A DNA stretch of 64,000 nt, taken from the NCBI RefSeq assembly GCF_001412655.1, contig NZ_CP012996.1:4154001-4218000 (forward strand), written 5' to 3'. This DNA comes from Pedobacter sp. PACM 27299 (GTDB lineage Bacteria; Bacteroidota; Bacteroidia; Sphingobacteriales; Sphingobacteriaceae). The position numbers and the translations under genes were made by a program. Numbering within the stretch: position 1 is the stretch's first letter; the number at the start of each line of letters is the position of its first letter. Of the stretch, positions 39,201 through 47,555 are shown piece by piece. The notes under the pieces were generated by a model that was not told the origin of the DNA, ran no database searches, and saw only the letters and a program-made list of their open reading frames with translations.

Positions 39201-39263
39201 CAGAAGAACCAGCAGCAAAACCACCATTAATGGTTTCTTATGAGAGATGAAAAAGTTATTCAT
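36204..39263 (-). CDS. RND-family efflux transporter, inner-membrane permease
   Basis: A 1019-residue resistance-nodulation-division pump subunit, using the proton gradient to move substrates from the periplasm or inner membrane out through a TolC-type channel. There is an N-terminal membrane helix, a large periplasmic loop to about 320, a helix bundle at 325-480, a second loop and a second bundle to the C-terminus. Helix 4 carries GLIIDDAIVVVE, the paired aspartates of the proton relay (about 390-401). Length fits RND. It is the last gene of a TolC-adaptor-pump set with 3-bp spacing from the adaptor. Whether metals (CusA-like) or organic compounds are exported cannot be told; no metal-binding histidine-rich region was noticed. 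Confidence 0.9.
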   Translation of the reverse strand: MNNFFISHKKPLMVVLLLVLLGGAFSYTRIKTALFPEITFPKIKIIAEGQLQPVNQMMLTVTRPLENVVKQVPDLKLIRSVTSRGTCEISAYMNWNADIDLSQQRIESQIAKIKNSLPPELNLTVEKMNPSILPVSGYTLESRIKSPIELKQLADYTIKPFLLQVEGVSEIRVIGGKTKEYRVKLEPSKMTALAISPDQIANAMTQTNFVKSNGYVVDFNYLYLSVTDATLKTKADLENVIVSKKGNRAVRLKELAEISAAEAIEYTRVNANGKPGILIAVIKQPNANLVDLSAQMELKVADLRKILPQGVTIKPYYLQADFVNTTVKSVTDSLWIGLVLAIVVAIVFLRSLKPSLSILLTIPVTLGLTLISLYAIGYSFNIMTLGAIAAAIGLIIDDAIVVVEQIHRTHEEHPGAPTDVLLKKAIAYLFPAMLGSSISTIVIFIPFVLMTGVAGAYFQVMTNTMVITLVCSFFVTWIGLPVIYLLLSKKEIPISENAAAELLQVSALNPAVPVRESKNSAWISYFIQRSYWSYGFIGLLLLLMLFLFPRLETGFLPEMDEGSVVLDYKTPPGTSLEATDRILTEVERMIVKIPEVATYSRRTGTQMGFFITEPNTGDYLIQLKKDRNRSTDEVIEEIRRKIEQSQPALTVDFGQVIGDMLGDLMSATQPVELKIFGTNQKVLQQLSKKVADVVSNVKGTADVFDGIVIAGPSVDIRPDYAALAQYGISPAEFQLQVQAALEGNVVGSMYGLQQVYPIRMVSFNGKNPGVEQISQMNIFLANGKVLPIRMLAKVQTKSGEAELERENLQSIGLVSARLDQRDLGSVMADIQQQIGAKIQLPNGYFIEYGGAYAEQRQSFKELFMILMLSSLLVFSVILFVFKDFKIAFLILLIAVLGVSGSCLALFLTHTPLNVGSYTGLIMVVGIIAENAIFTFLQFKDSLKSKGRNEAIVYAISTRLRPKVMTALGAILALSPLALGIGAGAQLHQPLAIAIIGGFLVALPLLLIVLPSLISRFYRN

Positions 39264-39266
39264 AGC

Positions 39267-40190
39267 TTATTTCTTGATTTTAACTTTCGCTGTATCTGCA
39301 AGCCCATAATTACCGCCCAATACAAACCGATCATTGGCTGCAAAGCTGGGCGACAGGATTTCTACCTGTTTTCCATCATCGATCCCCTTTTTCACAACCA
39401 CCTTAACGGCTGTCGAGTCGTTACTCAATTTCATTACCCAAAATTCATCTTCCGTTTCATTACTCAGCAGCGCAGTTTTTGGAAGCGTCAAGGCATTGGG
39501 ATGATACAAATTGACAATTCTTGCGCTGGCTACGAGATTTTCTGGAATGGTATGATCAGGAGCAACATGAATGATAAAACGCTGCGTCTGCGCTACAGAA
39601 TCTACACTGGCCAAAGGAAGGCCAATCGTTCCGGCCAACTGCTCTCCGTCTGGCAAAGTCAGCGCTACCACAGCATTATTGACTAAACTTTGTCTCATCG
39701 CATAAGGAGCATCCAATAAAAACACCAGGCTATTTTTATTACTCAAAACCGCAAGAACCTCTCCTTCTGGCACATAATCTCCCTTTTGATGGTTCAGCAT
39801 AGTGATGAAACCAGGTGCTGCAGCCCGGATATTTGAGGTGCCTGAAAACTTAAATGCTGGATCAAGCCGATTAATGGAATTCCCAATGGCCTGCGCTTCT
39901 TTAGTGACCAGGCTGAATAACACCTGGCCACTACGAACAGCATCCCCCATTTTGACCTTCATTTCCTTTAGGTATCCATTTATACTGGCCTTGATATAGC
40001 TTTTTTCCAGATAGCTGGAACTGGCATTTAAATCCACATGCGAAGTCATATCCTGATATGCAGGAAGTGTAATTTCTACTATAGTTTGCTGTTCCTGAGC
40101 AACCAGACTATTATCTTTTGCCGGAGTTCCACAGGCAGCCAGCAATAGACTGAGGCAAGCAGCAACTATATTTTTTATTACATTCTTCAT
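39267..40190 (-). CDS. Efflux periplasmic adaptor (membrane fusion) lipoprotein
   Basis: A 307-residue adaptor linking the RND pump to the outer-membrane channel. The lipoprotein signal ends LLAACGTPAKD with lipidated Cys 20. A beta-barrel and lipoyl half-motif (SYIKASINGYLKEMKVKMGD, then GQVLFSL at about 67-95) and its partner half (RAAAPGFITMLNHQKGDYV near 124-142, then VLAVL) are visible, but the alpha-hairpin between them is short, which is shorter than most HlyD/AcrA proteins of 350-400 residues. The stop is one base from the next upstream gene, so translation is probably coupled. Start chosen at the methionine giving the lipobox. Confidence 0.87.
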   Translation of the reverse strand: MKNVIKNIVAACLSLLLAACGTPAKDNSLVAQEQQTIVEITLPAYQDMTSHVDLNASSSYLEKSYIKASINGYLKEMKVKMGDAVRSGQVLFSLVTKEAQAIGNSINRLDPAFKFSGTSNIRAAAPGFITMLNHQKGDYVPEGEVLAVLSNKNSLVFLLDAPYAMRQSLVNNAVVALTLPDGEQLAGTIGLPLASVDSVAQTQRFIIHVAPDHTIPENLVASARIVNLYHPNALTLPKTALLSNETEDEFWVMKLSNDSTAVKVVVKKGIDDGKQVEILSPSFAANDRFVLGGNYGLADTAKVKIKK

Positions 40191-40191
40191 A

Positions 40192-41442
40192 TTATCTGTT
40201 CCAATAATTGAATTGATTGATCAGCTTAAAGCCATTGATATAGGTTTGACGCAGCAGATTTTTAGCGGTTAGGTAATTGTTAATCGCGAGGATATAATCG
40301 GCAATCCTAAGGTCACCGGTATGCAGCAGCCGACTATCTACCTCGATCAAACTTTTAGCAAACCTGATCTGCTCGTTAAGCTGTGGATACAAATCCTGAT
40401 TTTCCTTGATCTGCTGCAGCAATAGATGAACTTGCTGTTGATGCTGTCTGATAAAAAACTCCTGATAAGCGAGTCTGGTTTCCTGCTGAATATTCAGCTG
40501 CTGCAGCTGCATCGTTTTTTGATGCCCATCATAAATTGGGATAGAAAGTGTAAAACCAGCACTTGTTCCGAAATTCTTGTAGGGCTGTAGTAAAAATGAA
40601 GAATTATACCCCCCATTTACATAAATACTGGCTTTGGGTCTGTAGTTCAGCGCTACCCCAATCTTATCATTTTCATTTTTTAGACTGTCTAACTTGTAGC
40701 GTGTAGTAAAAAATGAGCCGCGCACAGGAATAGCAGGACTAATATCAGGGGCCTCTATTGGATTTACAGCGGTATCAATTATCCCACAAAGGTAATTTAA
40801 CATCACATAGTCACTATTAAACTGCATTTCTGCTTGTTTACAGGCTAATCGCTGCTGTTGAAAGGTGACCAGGAAAGTAAGATATTCAGATTGCTTATAC
40901 GTATTTGCGCGGGTAAGTTTTTTCAGAACCACCTCTTCTTTTTTCAGTAGTTCATAAACTTCCGCATTAAACACCATTTGCTCCTGACTTGCGTAAGCAT
41001 TTAAATATTGATCCGTAATGTTCTTTTTTAGGTCAAGTAACGACCAACTGGCCGCATATTTAATGGAATCGCGATGAATCTTTAATTGCTCTTGTTGCTG
41101 ATTGATTCGACCTTTCCCTATCAGCATATAATTTACAGTCAGCAATGCCTCCAGGCTCTGCCCGTTACTAAGTGCTTGATCATAACCGTAACCTTTAACC
41201 ACTGGCGCATATAAACCTGTTGAGCTTGCGGTAACCTGGGGGCGATAACCGGCCCGCCACCTTAAACTATCTATCCGATTGCTGAGCTGTTGGTTTTTAT
41301 AATCATTCAAAACCGGACTGGCAGTCAGCCCCTGATGGATAAAGTAATCCAGGTCTTTCCCGGAAATAGATTGTCCTTTTCCAGAAATTGAAAATAACAG
41401 CAGCACAATCAGTGCATATAGACTAGTTTTAGAACGTTCCAT
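40192..41442 (-). CDS. TolC-family outer-membrane efflux channel
   Basis: A 416-residue outer-membrane factor that would provide the exit duct for the RND pump encoded downstream. Signal peptide is MERSKTSLYALIVLLLFSISGKG from the ATG at 41442; an ATG at 41457 would add five residues. Two long alpha-helical repeats with many glutamines (QQEQLKIHRDSIKYAASW, QQQRLACKQAEMQFNSDYV, then LQQLNIQQETRLAYQEFFIR) and the strand pair GFTLSIPIYDGHQ are the TolC pattern. It overlaps the end of the PAP2 gene by 14 bp and is followed one base later by the adaptor gene, so the whole set is one operon. Confidence 0.88.
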   Translation of the reverse strand: MERSKTSLYALIVLLLFSISGKGQSISGKDLDYFIHQGLTASPVLNDYKNQQLSNRIDSLRWRAGYRPQVTASSTGLYAPVVKGYGYDQALSNGQSLEALLTVNYMLIGKGRINQQQEQLKIHRDSIKYAASWSLLDLKKNITDQYLNAYASQEQMVFNAEVYELLKKEEVVLKKLTRANTYKQSEYLTFLVTFQQQRLACKQAEMQFNSDYVMLNYLCGIIDTAVNPIEAPDISPAIPVRGSFFTTRYKLDSLKNENDKIGVALNYRPKASIYVNGGYNSSFLLQPYKNFGTSAGFTLSIPIYDGHQKTMQLQQLNIQQETRLAYQEFFIRQHQQQVHLLLQQIKENQDLYPQLNEQIRFAKSLIEVDSRLLHTGDLRIADYILAINNYLTAKNLLRQTYINGFKLINQFNYWNR

Positions 41443-42184
41443 GAAAAGAAAGACCAACTGTTTTATCTTGATATACCGGCACCATACTATAGCTCAGCGT
41501 CTGTTTTCCGATCAGGAGTTTCTTTACATGCGGATATAAGTAATAGGCAATTTTGGTAGATAGGATTCCGATTCCCGCACCTGCAACCACATCACTCAGC
41601 CAATGTTTATTGTTGTACATCCTCAATGTACCTGTAGCCGTCGCCACCGCATATCCGGCATAGCCGTACCAGGGAGAAACATCTTTATATTCTTGATTTA
41701 AAAATTCGGCTGCGGCAAAAGCAGTAGCAGTGTGTCCTGAAGGAAAGGAATTATAACCGCTGCCATCTGGCCTTAACCGGTGGGAAGTTTTCTTTAAGAT
41801 GGATACACTTCCTCCCATAATGGCGGTAGACAATACATAAATCCCTGTCGCATCTACCAGACTATGCTTTCCTTTTATTCCAGCAAAATTTAGTGCATAA
41901 ACCGCAAGTGCCGGCGCAAACTGCGTGTAATTATCCAGATGCGCCGCAAATAATGGATGGTCTTCCTGAAGTTCGCTTTTTGTAGTTAAATCCAGATCTC
42001 TGATCGGATTGTTCCCAAAAGACAGCGCTCCATAAGTGAGAAATACTGCAGGAATAATCAATGCCTTTACTTTTAAAGGATGATCGCTGGCACGCTGCAG
42101 GGCTAAGGAATCAGTAGATTGAACCTGGGCATACAGAAAACCGGGCAAACAAAATGCAATTAACAGACAGTGTAGCTTTTTCAT
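41429..42184 (-). CDS. PAP2-family membrane-associated phosphatase (copy 2)
   Basis: A 251-residue phosphatidic-acid-phosphatase-type protein with a signal peptide (cut near LYAQ, residue 20) and several hydrophobic segments. The three catalytic motifs are present: KKTSHRLRP (about residues 131-139), FPSGHTATAF (147-156) and NNKHWLSDVVAG (192-203), including the phosphate-attacking histidine. Such enzymes remove phosphate from lipid phosphates such as undecaprenyl pyrophosphate, phosphatidate or lipid A in the envelope. It is paralogous to the gene just upstream (same order of motifs, near-identical local sequences), so a tandem duplication. It overlaps the tolC-like gene and is likely transcribed with the efflux genes. 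Confidence 0.87.
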   Translation of the reverse strand: MKKLHCLLIAFCLPGFLYAQVQSTDSLALQRASDHPLKVKALIIPAVFLTYGALSFGNNPIRDLDLTTKSELQEDHPLFAAHLDNYTQFAPALAVYALNFAGIKGKHSLVDATGIYVLSTAIMGGSVSILKKTSHRLRPDGSGYNSFPSGHTATAFAAAEFLNQEYKDVSPWYGYAGYAVATATGTLRMYNNKHWLSDVVAGAGIGILSTKIAYYLYPHVKKLLIGKQTLSYSMVPVYQDKTVGLSFHGTF

Positions 42185-42246
42185 TATTCAAATGTTTAAC
42201 TAAAGCTAACACTCAAATATGTAGAAATTCTGTAGTGGGCTAATCC

Positions 42247-42987
42247 CTAAAAAGTCCCCGACATCGAAAAGCCAAGCGTTTTTTGCTGATAGGCTGGCAT
42301 CACATTGAAATTGCTTTGTTTTCGGCCCATAATCAGCCTTTTCAGCTTTGGGTAGACTAAATAACCCAGCTTAGCAGACAAGATACCTACACCAGCACCT
42401 GCCACCACATCACTTACCCAATGCTTATTATTATAAAGTCTGAATATTCCTGTAGTAGTGGCCACCGCATAACCTGCGTAACCAATCCATGGAGATACAT
42501 CCTGATATTCCTGTTTTAAGAATTCTGCCGCTAAAAAAGCGGTTGCCGCATGTCCGGAAGGAAAAGAGTCGTAACTGCTTTCATCAGGGCGTAACCGATG
42601 AGATCCTTTTTTTCCCAATGCCACGACTCCTGTCATGATGCCCATAGACACGACATAATTACCTGTTGCATCAAGGTAGCTATTCTTGCCTTTTATGCCA
42701 GACAGATTAAGGCCATATACCGCTAATGCGGGTACATAACGCATAAAATCATCGGCACTTTTAGAAAAAAACGGATGATCCTCCTGAAGTTCCGCCTGCG
42801 TACTGCGGTCAAGATCTCTAATGAAATTATCTCCTTTTGCCATCAGGCCGTAGCCTATAAATACTGCAGGAATGATAAAAGGGGCAACTTTAACCTTATT
42901 CTTATTTGTTAATGAATCTGCCAACTGGCCTTTGGTTATTAAGGAAAAACACAACATTAGCAACACGCTACACTTCAATCTCAACAT
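42247..42987 (-). CDS. PAP2-family membrane-associated phosphatase (copy 1)
   Basis: A 246-residue paralogue of the following gene, with signal peptide (cut near TKGQ, residue 21) and the PAP2 motifs KKGSHRLRP, FPSGHAATAF and NNKHWVSDVVAG. Both copies share the pattern RDLD-ST/TKSELQEDHP near residue 60 and GYAGYAVAT before the last motif, so the pair arose by duplication. Envelope lipid-phosphate removal is the expected reaction. It is the first gene of the probable operon with copy 2 and the efflux genes, separated from copy 2 by 62 bp. It is divergent from the MscS channel gene. Confidence 0.87.
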   Translation of the reverse strand: MLRLKCSVLLMLCFSLITKGQLADSLTNKNKVKVAPFIIPAVFIGYGLMAKGDNFIRDLDRSTQAELQEDHPFFSKSADDFMRYVPALAVYGLNLSGIKGKNSYLDATGNYVVSMGIMTGVVALGKKGSHRLRPDESSYDSFPSGHAATAFLAAEFLKQEYQDVSPWIGYAGYAVATTTGIFRLYNNKHWVSDVVAGAGVGILSAKLGYLVYPKLKRLIMGRKQSNFNVMPAYQQKTLGFSMSGTF

Positions 42988-43144
42988 CTTTATATATATC
43001 TTATCTCTAAATTACCAGTTAATTCTGTAGTAATTCTGTGGCTGAAAAACCTTTTCTCAGGCCAAATTTGCAGTTTTACAAAAATCAAGCCCATTGATGG
43101 CATCATAAATGTGGCTACCACGCAATTACATTAAAATATATTAT

Positions 43145-43978
43145 ATGTCCAAAATTGAAATCACACTGGATCATCTCTTAGACGGCCTAATAGCTCGTAT
43201 ACCGTCTTTTATAGCAGCGCTCATCACTTTATTTGTTGGCCTCTATCTCATAAAATTTCTACTCCGTTTTTTAACCAATCGTTTTACAAAAGGAAGAATT
43301 GACATCTCGCTGTCTAGTTTTTTACTGAGTATTATCAAAGTTGTACTTTATGTACTGTTGTTATTAACAGTTGCTTCTACACTAGGTATTCAAACCACCT
43401 CTTTCGTGGCTGTACTAGGTGCTGCAGGCCTGGCGGTAGGGTTAGCTTTACAAGGCAGTCTGTCGAATTTTGCTGGTGGTGTCCTGATCTTATTATTTAA
43501 ACCATTTAGAGTGGGACATGCGATATCTACAAATAATGGCGTCAGTGGTACGGTACTTAAAATTGACATCCTATATACTACCCTAAAGGCTGGGAACGGT
43601 ACCACTTTATATGCTCCTAATGGTCCTCTTGCCAATGCAGTCATCAACAATCTAAGCGACAATGACACCAGGATGCTGGAATACGTGATTGGTGTTTCTT
43701 ACGATTCAGACATCAATGTGGCCAGAAATGAAATTATAAAAGTGCTGGCTGCAGACCCACAGATCCTCAAAGAACCTGAACCTAAGGTATTGGTTACTGC
43801 TTTAGCGGATAGCTCGATCAACCTGACTATCCGTGCCTGGGCAGAAAACAAGGAATTCTGGCCAGTATACCACAGAAATTTTCAATTGATCAAAGAAGAA
43901 CTGGATAAAAACAGCATTGGAATCCCATATCCGCAGCGCGAAGTCCATGTGATTACAGGAACGGAAACGGCAAAGTAA
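43145..43978 (+). CDS. Small-conductance mechanosensitive channel (MscS family)
   Basis: A 277-residue MscS-type channel that opens under membrane tension and releases solutes during osmotic down-shock. Three membrane segments fill about residues 1-110; the pore helix has the family pattern of glycine/alanine pairs (FVAVLGAAGLAVGLALQGSLSNFAGGVLIL, about 84-113). The beta domain contains FRVGHAI and the C-terminal alpha/beta domain DNTRMLEY-like NDTRMLEYVIGVSYDSD. An ATG at 43109 would add 12 residues, but the ATG at 43145 directly precedes the first amphipathic helix. It is divergent from the PAP2/efflux operon and ends at a strong bidirectional terminator. Confidence 0.92.
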   Translation: MSKIEITLDHLLDGLIARIPSFIAALITLFVGLYLIKFLLRFLTNRFTKGRIDISLSSFLLSIIKVVLYVLLLLTVASTLGIQTTSFVAVLGAAGLAVGLALQGSLSNFAGGVLILLFKPFRVGHAISTNNGVSGTVLKIDILYTTLKAGNGTTLYAPNGPLANAVINNLSDNDTRMLEYVIGVSYDSDINVARNEIIKVLAADPQILKEPEPKVLVTALADSSINLTIRAWAENKEFWPVYHRNFQLIKEELDKNSIGIPYPQREVHVITGTETAK

Positions 43979-43989
43979 GTTATTTGCAT

Positions 43990-44026
43990 AAAAAAAGAGC
44001 GTATCTTTTGGATACGCTCTTTTTTT
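43990..44026. terminator. Bidirectional terminator between the MscS gene and fabF
   Basis: A long perfect stem, AAAAAAGAGCGTATC (left arm) with its complement after a 5-nt loop, with A-run before and T-run after. It lies between convergent genes and can stop transcription from both sides. Confidence 0.9.
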
Positions 44027-44047
44027 ATAGTTCATATAGCAGGGCTA

Positions 44048-45301
44048 TTATTTACCTTCGTATTTTTTGAAGATTGAGGTCGCTGTATGGCCACCAAAAC
44101 CAAAGGTATTGTTCATTACGTAGTTGATCTTTTTAGCAACTGACTTTCCTAGAACGATGTTTAATCCTTCAGGCATCCCTTCATCCAAATTCTCTGTATT
44201 TATAGTAGCCGGAACCATATCATGCTGTGCAGAAAGGATACTGATCACACTTTCAATTGCACCTGCAGCACCCAACAAATGGCCTGTCATAGATTTTGTT
44301 CCGCTGATCAATACCGGAGCGTCATTGAATACTTTTTTAATTCCGATCAATTCACTTAAATCACCAAGACCTGTTGAAGTCGCGTGTGCATTTATATAAT
44401 CAATTTTTTCAGGCTCAATTCCAGCATCCTTCAATGCTTTTTTCATACCTTGAACCGCACCTAATCCCTGAGGATGTGTTCCCGTTAAGTGGTAAGCATC
44501 AGCAGCCATACCACCACCAACCATCTCACCATAAATAGTAGCACCTCTGGCAATTGCGTAATCGTAATCTTCCAGGATCAGGGCAGCAGCACCTTCAGCA
44601 ATCACAAAGCCATCTCTGTCTTTATCGAATGGGCGTGAAGCTTTTTCAGGATCATCATTTCTTTTTGACAAAGCCTGAGCACCATTAAATCCTCCCACAG
44701 AAGAATCCGTGATAGCAGCCTCAGAACCACCTGCGATCATGATATTTGCTTTTCCTAATCTGATCGTATCAAAGGCACTGATAATTGCAGTGTTTGAAGA
44801 AGCACAAGCGGAAACTGTACAATAGTTTGGTCCATGCAGACTGTTACGTATAGAGATCACTCCAGCCGCGATATCCACAATCATTTTAGGAATAAAATAA
44901 GGGCTGAATCTTGGAGTCCCATCACCTAAGTGATATTCTTTCAATTGCTGTTCAAAAGTACCGATTCCTCCGTTTCCAGTTGCCCAGATCACACCTACCT
45001 CACAGCGGTCTTCTTCAGACATGGCAGAGAAATCAAGTCCTGCAGCTTTAATCGCCTGATCACTTGCTGCAATAGCATATTGAGTATAGACATCATACTT
45101 TTTGATTTCTTTTTTCTCAACGTAATCTTCTGCATTAAAGTCTTTGACCTCACAGGCAAAATGAGTTTTAAATTTGGTAGAATCAAACTTTGTGATTGGT
45201 CCTACTCCACTCTTACCTGCCAGGATATTCTTCCACAATTCATCTACAGAATTTCCTAATGGACTAATAACACCCATACCGGTTACGACTACTCTTTTCA
45301 T
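44048..45301 (-). CDS. fabF: Beta-ketoacyl-ACP synthase II
   Basis: A 417-residue condensing enzyme of fatty-acid elongation that adds malonyl-ACP to acyl-ACP in the cytoplasm. The catalytic cysteine is C166 in SACAS; the two histidines are in INAHATSTGLGD and in SMTGHLLGAAG. The N-terminus MKRVVVTGMGVISPLG and C-terminal NNTFGFGGHTATSIF are textbook FabF. The length is normal. The acyl carrier protein gene often found next to fabF is not present on this side; upstream lies a hotdog thioesterase in the same direction with a 50-bp gap, suggesting co-transcription. Confidence 0.95.
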   Translation of the reverse strand: MKRVVVTGMGVISPLGNSVDELWKNILAGKSGVGPITKFDSTKFKTHFACEVKDFNAEDYVEKKEIKKYDVYTQYAIAASDQAIKAAGLDFSAMSEEDRCEVGVIWATGNGGIGTFEQQLKEYHLGDGTPRFSPYFIPKMIVDIAAGVISIRNSLHGPNYCTVSACASSNTAIISAFDTIRLGKANIMIAGGSEAAITDSSVGGFNGAQALSKRNDDPEKASRPFDKDRDGFVIAEGAAALILEDYDYAIARGATIYGEMVGGGMAADAYHLTGTHPQGLGAVQGMKKALKDAGIEPEKIDYINAHATSTGLGDLSELIGIKKVFNDAPVLISGTKSMTGHLLGAAGAIESVISILSAQHDMVPATINTENLDEGMPEGLNIVLGKSVAKKINYVMNNTFGFGGHTATSIFKKYEGK

Positions 45302-45351
45302 CCTATTTTTTTATTTTATTTAATATTGTTAAGGCTAATGCCCTTGTATTT

Positions 45352-45810
45352 TTATTTATCTGTTGTACTGTCTTCGGGTTTTCTTCTCTCCGTCCGCAGT
45401 AGATTGCTATATCCTTTTGCAATGAGCCGTGTTCTGCTTTCGTTCCATACCTCACAGGTGACATTGGCAATTTGCCGGCCTTTCTTTACCATTATAGTTT
45501 CTGCAATGATCAGGTCTTCTTCTTTCGCAGCGGCGAAATAATCCACCACAAGATTGATCGTCACATAATAATAGGGCTCGTCGTAGGCAAACAGTGTCGC
45601 TCCGATGGCATCATCAATAATGGCAGCAGTAATACCGCCATGCAGGATTCCCATGGGATTGGTCATTTCTTCCCTCACCTTATGCTGTAATACCAGCTTT
45701 CCCTTTTCTACGGCTAGAATCGTTGGCCTTAACCAGTTCAATACCGGCGACAAAGAGGTCTTCATCTCTTGTCCGATGTGCTGTTTGAAAAACTCTGAGG
45801 GTTTAAGCAT
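45352..45810 (-). CDS. PaaI-type hotdog-fold thioesterase
   Basis: A 152-residue hotdog protein likely to hydrolyse an acyl-CoA or aryl-CoA thioester. The core motif NPMGILHGGITAAIIDDAIG (about 51-70) is the PaaI/YdiI type, with the acidic residue D67 or D68 in the position of the catalytic acid. The strand YYVTINLVVDYFAAAKEEDLI follows as usual. It is upstream of fabF in the same direction, so it may act in acyl-CoA quality control or in lipid metabolism (inference). The substrate is unknown. Confidence 0.85.
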   Translation of the reverse strand: MLKPSEFFKQHIGQEMKTSLSPVLNWLRPTILAVEKGKLVLQHKVREEMTNPMGILHGGITAAIIDDAIGATLFAYDEPYYYVTINLVVDYFAAAKEEDLIIAETIMVKKGRQIANVTCEVWNESRTRLIAKGYSNLLRTERRKPEDSTTDK

Positions 45811-45856
45811 CTATTCCTAATTTAAGGTGAATCAGTTAAGATTTTTAGATCCACAC

Positions 45857-45884
45857 CGCCGTGGAAGCTAAAAATTCCACGGCG
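45857..45884. other. GC-rich hairpin between two leftward genes
   Basis: Perfect 10-bp arms CGCCGTGGAA (45857-45866) and complement (45875-45884), 8-nt loop, without a T-run on either side. It may be a weak attenuator or an RNA-stability element between the genes at 45944 and 45810. Confidence 0.35.
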
Positions 45885-45943
45885 CAAATATACCCACCCT
45901 TAGTTGAAAAACAAACTAAAAGGCCGAATGAATGCGGAAAAGA

Positions 45944-46378
45944 CTAGTTAACGATCGCGGCAGCCTGTGTTTGAACAGCCATTTTCTCTGTTTCTATGGC
46001 AGTCAACCCTTTATTAATCTCATTGTACATATTTAAGGCATCGGGATGTAATGCGAGGATTCCATTTACCTGCTGTGTGTTTCCAACCGCCAATTGCTCG
46101 TTTAACAAGACCACATCTGCAGCATTCAATTGATTATTTTCGAATTTAGCCGTCCAATGGTTGATGAAACCAGCCATTTGTTTGCTCTCCATTTCTCGGG
46201 TAATTGGATTTAGGCTCTTTTTCAATAATTCGGCTTCATAGCTGGCCGGGCTGCACATTGGATTAAATGCCTTCAGAAAAGGCATATTGTATTGATTTAA
46301 CTTTTTAAAAGCACCAAAAAGATAAGGCAGCGCTACAATAGCAAGGAGGATTAAAGCACCAATTGTTAGGTAATTCAT
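45944..46378 (-). CDS. Membrane-anchored hypothetical protein
   Basis: A 144-residue protein of unknown function. From the ATG at 46378 it begins MNYLTIGALILLAIVALPYLFGAF, one membrane segment (residues 3-24), followed by a soluble, helical domain with a central PMCSPASYEAELLKKSLNP and a long helix at the end. An upstream ATG at 46405 would add nine polar residues. I do not recognise a family. It lies between a small-molecule kinase gene and the hotdog thioesterase, all leftward, with gaps of 63-133 bp, so shared transcription is possible but not shown. Confidence 0.65.
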   Translation of the reverse strand: MNYLTIGALILLAIVALPYLFGAFKKLNQYNMPFLKAFNPMCSPASYEAELLKKSLNPITREMESKQMAGFINHWTAKFENNQLNAADVVLLNEQLAVGNTQQVNGILALHPDALNMYNEINKGLTAIETEKMAVQTQAAAIVN

Positions 46379-46468
46379 ATTTAAGCTAGGGTTTGATCTT
46401 TTCATTCCTACCGAATCTACCGGCAGGAGGAGGTAAAAGTAATAGAAAAATAAGGAATTTGGAAAATA

Positions 46469-47467
46469 CTAAAGATACCATTCCATCCATTTGCGAAGCC
46501 AGCCTACGCGTTCTTTGATGAATCTGGGTGTAAAAAAGAAATTAGACCAGTCTTCAAAATGATCATGATGGAATTTGAAATAGAAGATCCACCAGGCAAA
46601 ACCGAAGTATGGAATAGCGCGCAGCTCCTCTTCGGATATTGGCCGTACCGTTCTATAGCCCTCCACAAAGATTTGAAATTCCGCATCTGCAGCTTCCTGG
46701 CTTCTCTTTTTAAACAGCACGTGCAGGAAATAATGCGCATATAAAGAGGCCAGGTCATTGACCAGGTATCCTTTCCCTGCGAAATCAAAATCAAAAAAGG
46801 TCAGTGTCCCATCGGCTTGAAAATGGAAATTTTTAGGCAGGTAGTCATAGTGACAGTAGCCATAGCCAAATGTATTGAAATCAAGTGCTTTCATTTTATC
46901 AATCACCAGCCGCACCGCTTCTTCTAAAAAGGCATATTCTTCTTCCAAGCCCTTAAACGCCGGCTTAATGGATTCCAAAGGTTCAATAAGCATCGTATCT
47001 ATGTTATATTCCTTTCTTTTATGCGCTAGTTCCAATCCTTCGCTGAGCGTATGAACAACCGCCATCTCTTTCCCAAGGGTAGTCAGATGAGCCTCGTTCA
47101 TATCAACCACCTCTCCCTCTGCAAAAGCAAATAAAACACCATATCTTTTCCCCTCTGCTGCATTAAAAGACTGGATAAACTCTCCATGCACATCTTCAAT
47201 AGGGAAAGCTACTTTTGCCCCTCCGTATTTTAAAGTATTTAGCAGTTCTACTTCCCCTTTAATTTCCGTTAGACTGCGATGCGCGGTCCTATAGATCTTA
47301 AAGATGTACTTGAAACATAGATTTTCCAGTATATAGGTATCACTTACATTGTGAATCAAGAGTCGGCAAGTCAGGTCATGAAATCCGTATTGCTGCATCA
47401 GAAATACATTTAAGGCCGATGCAGAGAGCATAGAATATTGAGTTGGGAAAATATCAGCAGGGATCAT
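46469..47467 (-). CDS. APH/choline-kinase-fold phosphotransferase
   Basis: A 332-residue kinase-fold protein that would transfer phosphate from ATP to a small molecule such as an amino acid derivative, sugar or alcohol. The Brenner-like motif is GYCHYDYLPKNFHF (about 204-217, with D and N of the catalytic loop) and the metal-binding aspartate is in FFDFDFAG (about 224-231). The N-terminal lobe has FKYIFKIYR with the lysine expected to contact ATP. The set resembles the homoserine-kinase-type/APH family rather than known antibiotic-resistance enzymes. The substrate is unknown. Confidence 0.82.
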   Translation of the reverse strand: MIPADIFPTQYSMLSASALNVFLMQQYGFHDLTCRLLIHNVSDTYILENLCFKYIFKIYRTAHRSLTEIKGEVELLNTLKYGGAKVAFPIEDVHGEFIQSFNAAEGKRYGVLFAFAEGEVVDMNEAHLTTLGKEMAVVHTLSEGLELAHKRKEYNIDTMLIEPLESIKPAFKGLEEEYAFLEEAVRLVIDKMKALDFNTFGYGYCHYDYLPKNFHFQADGTLTFFDFDFAGKGYLVNDLASLYAHYFLHVLFKKRSQEAADAEFQIFVEGYRTVRPISEEELRAIPYFGFAWWIFYFKFHHDHFEDWSNFFFTPRFIKERVGWLRKWMEWYL

Positions 47468-47555
47468 TCCACTAAAATGCAGATTATTTCCTGCCTAGCA
47501 CTGATTATTCAGGTGATGATCTGCTAAAAAAATGACTGCAACACTTAAACACCTC

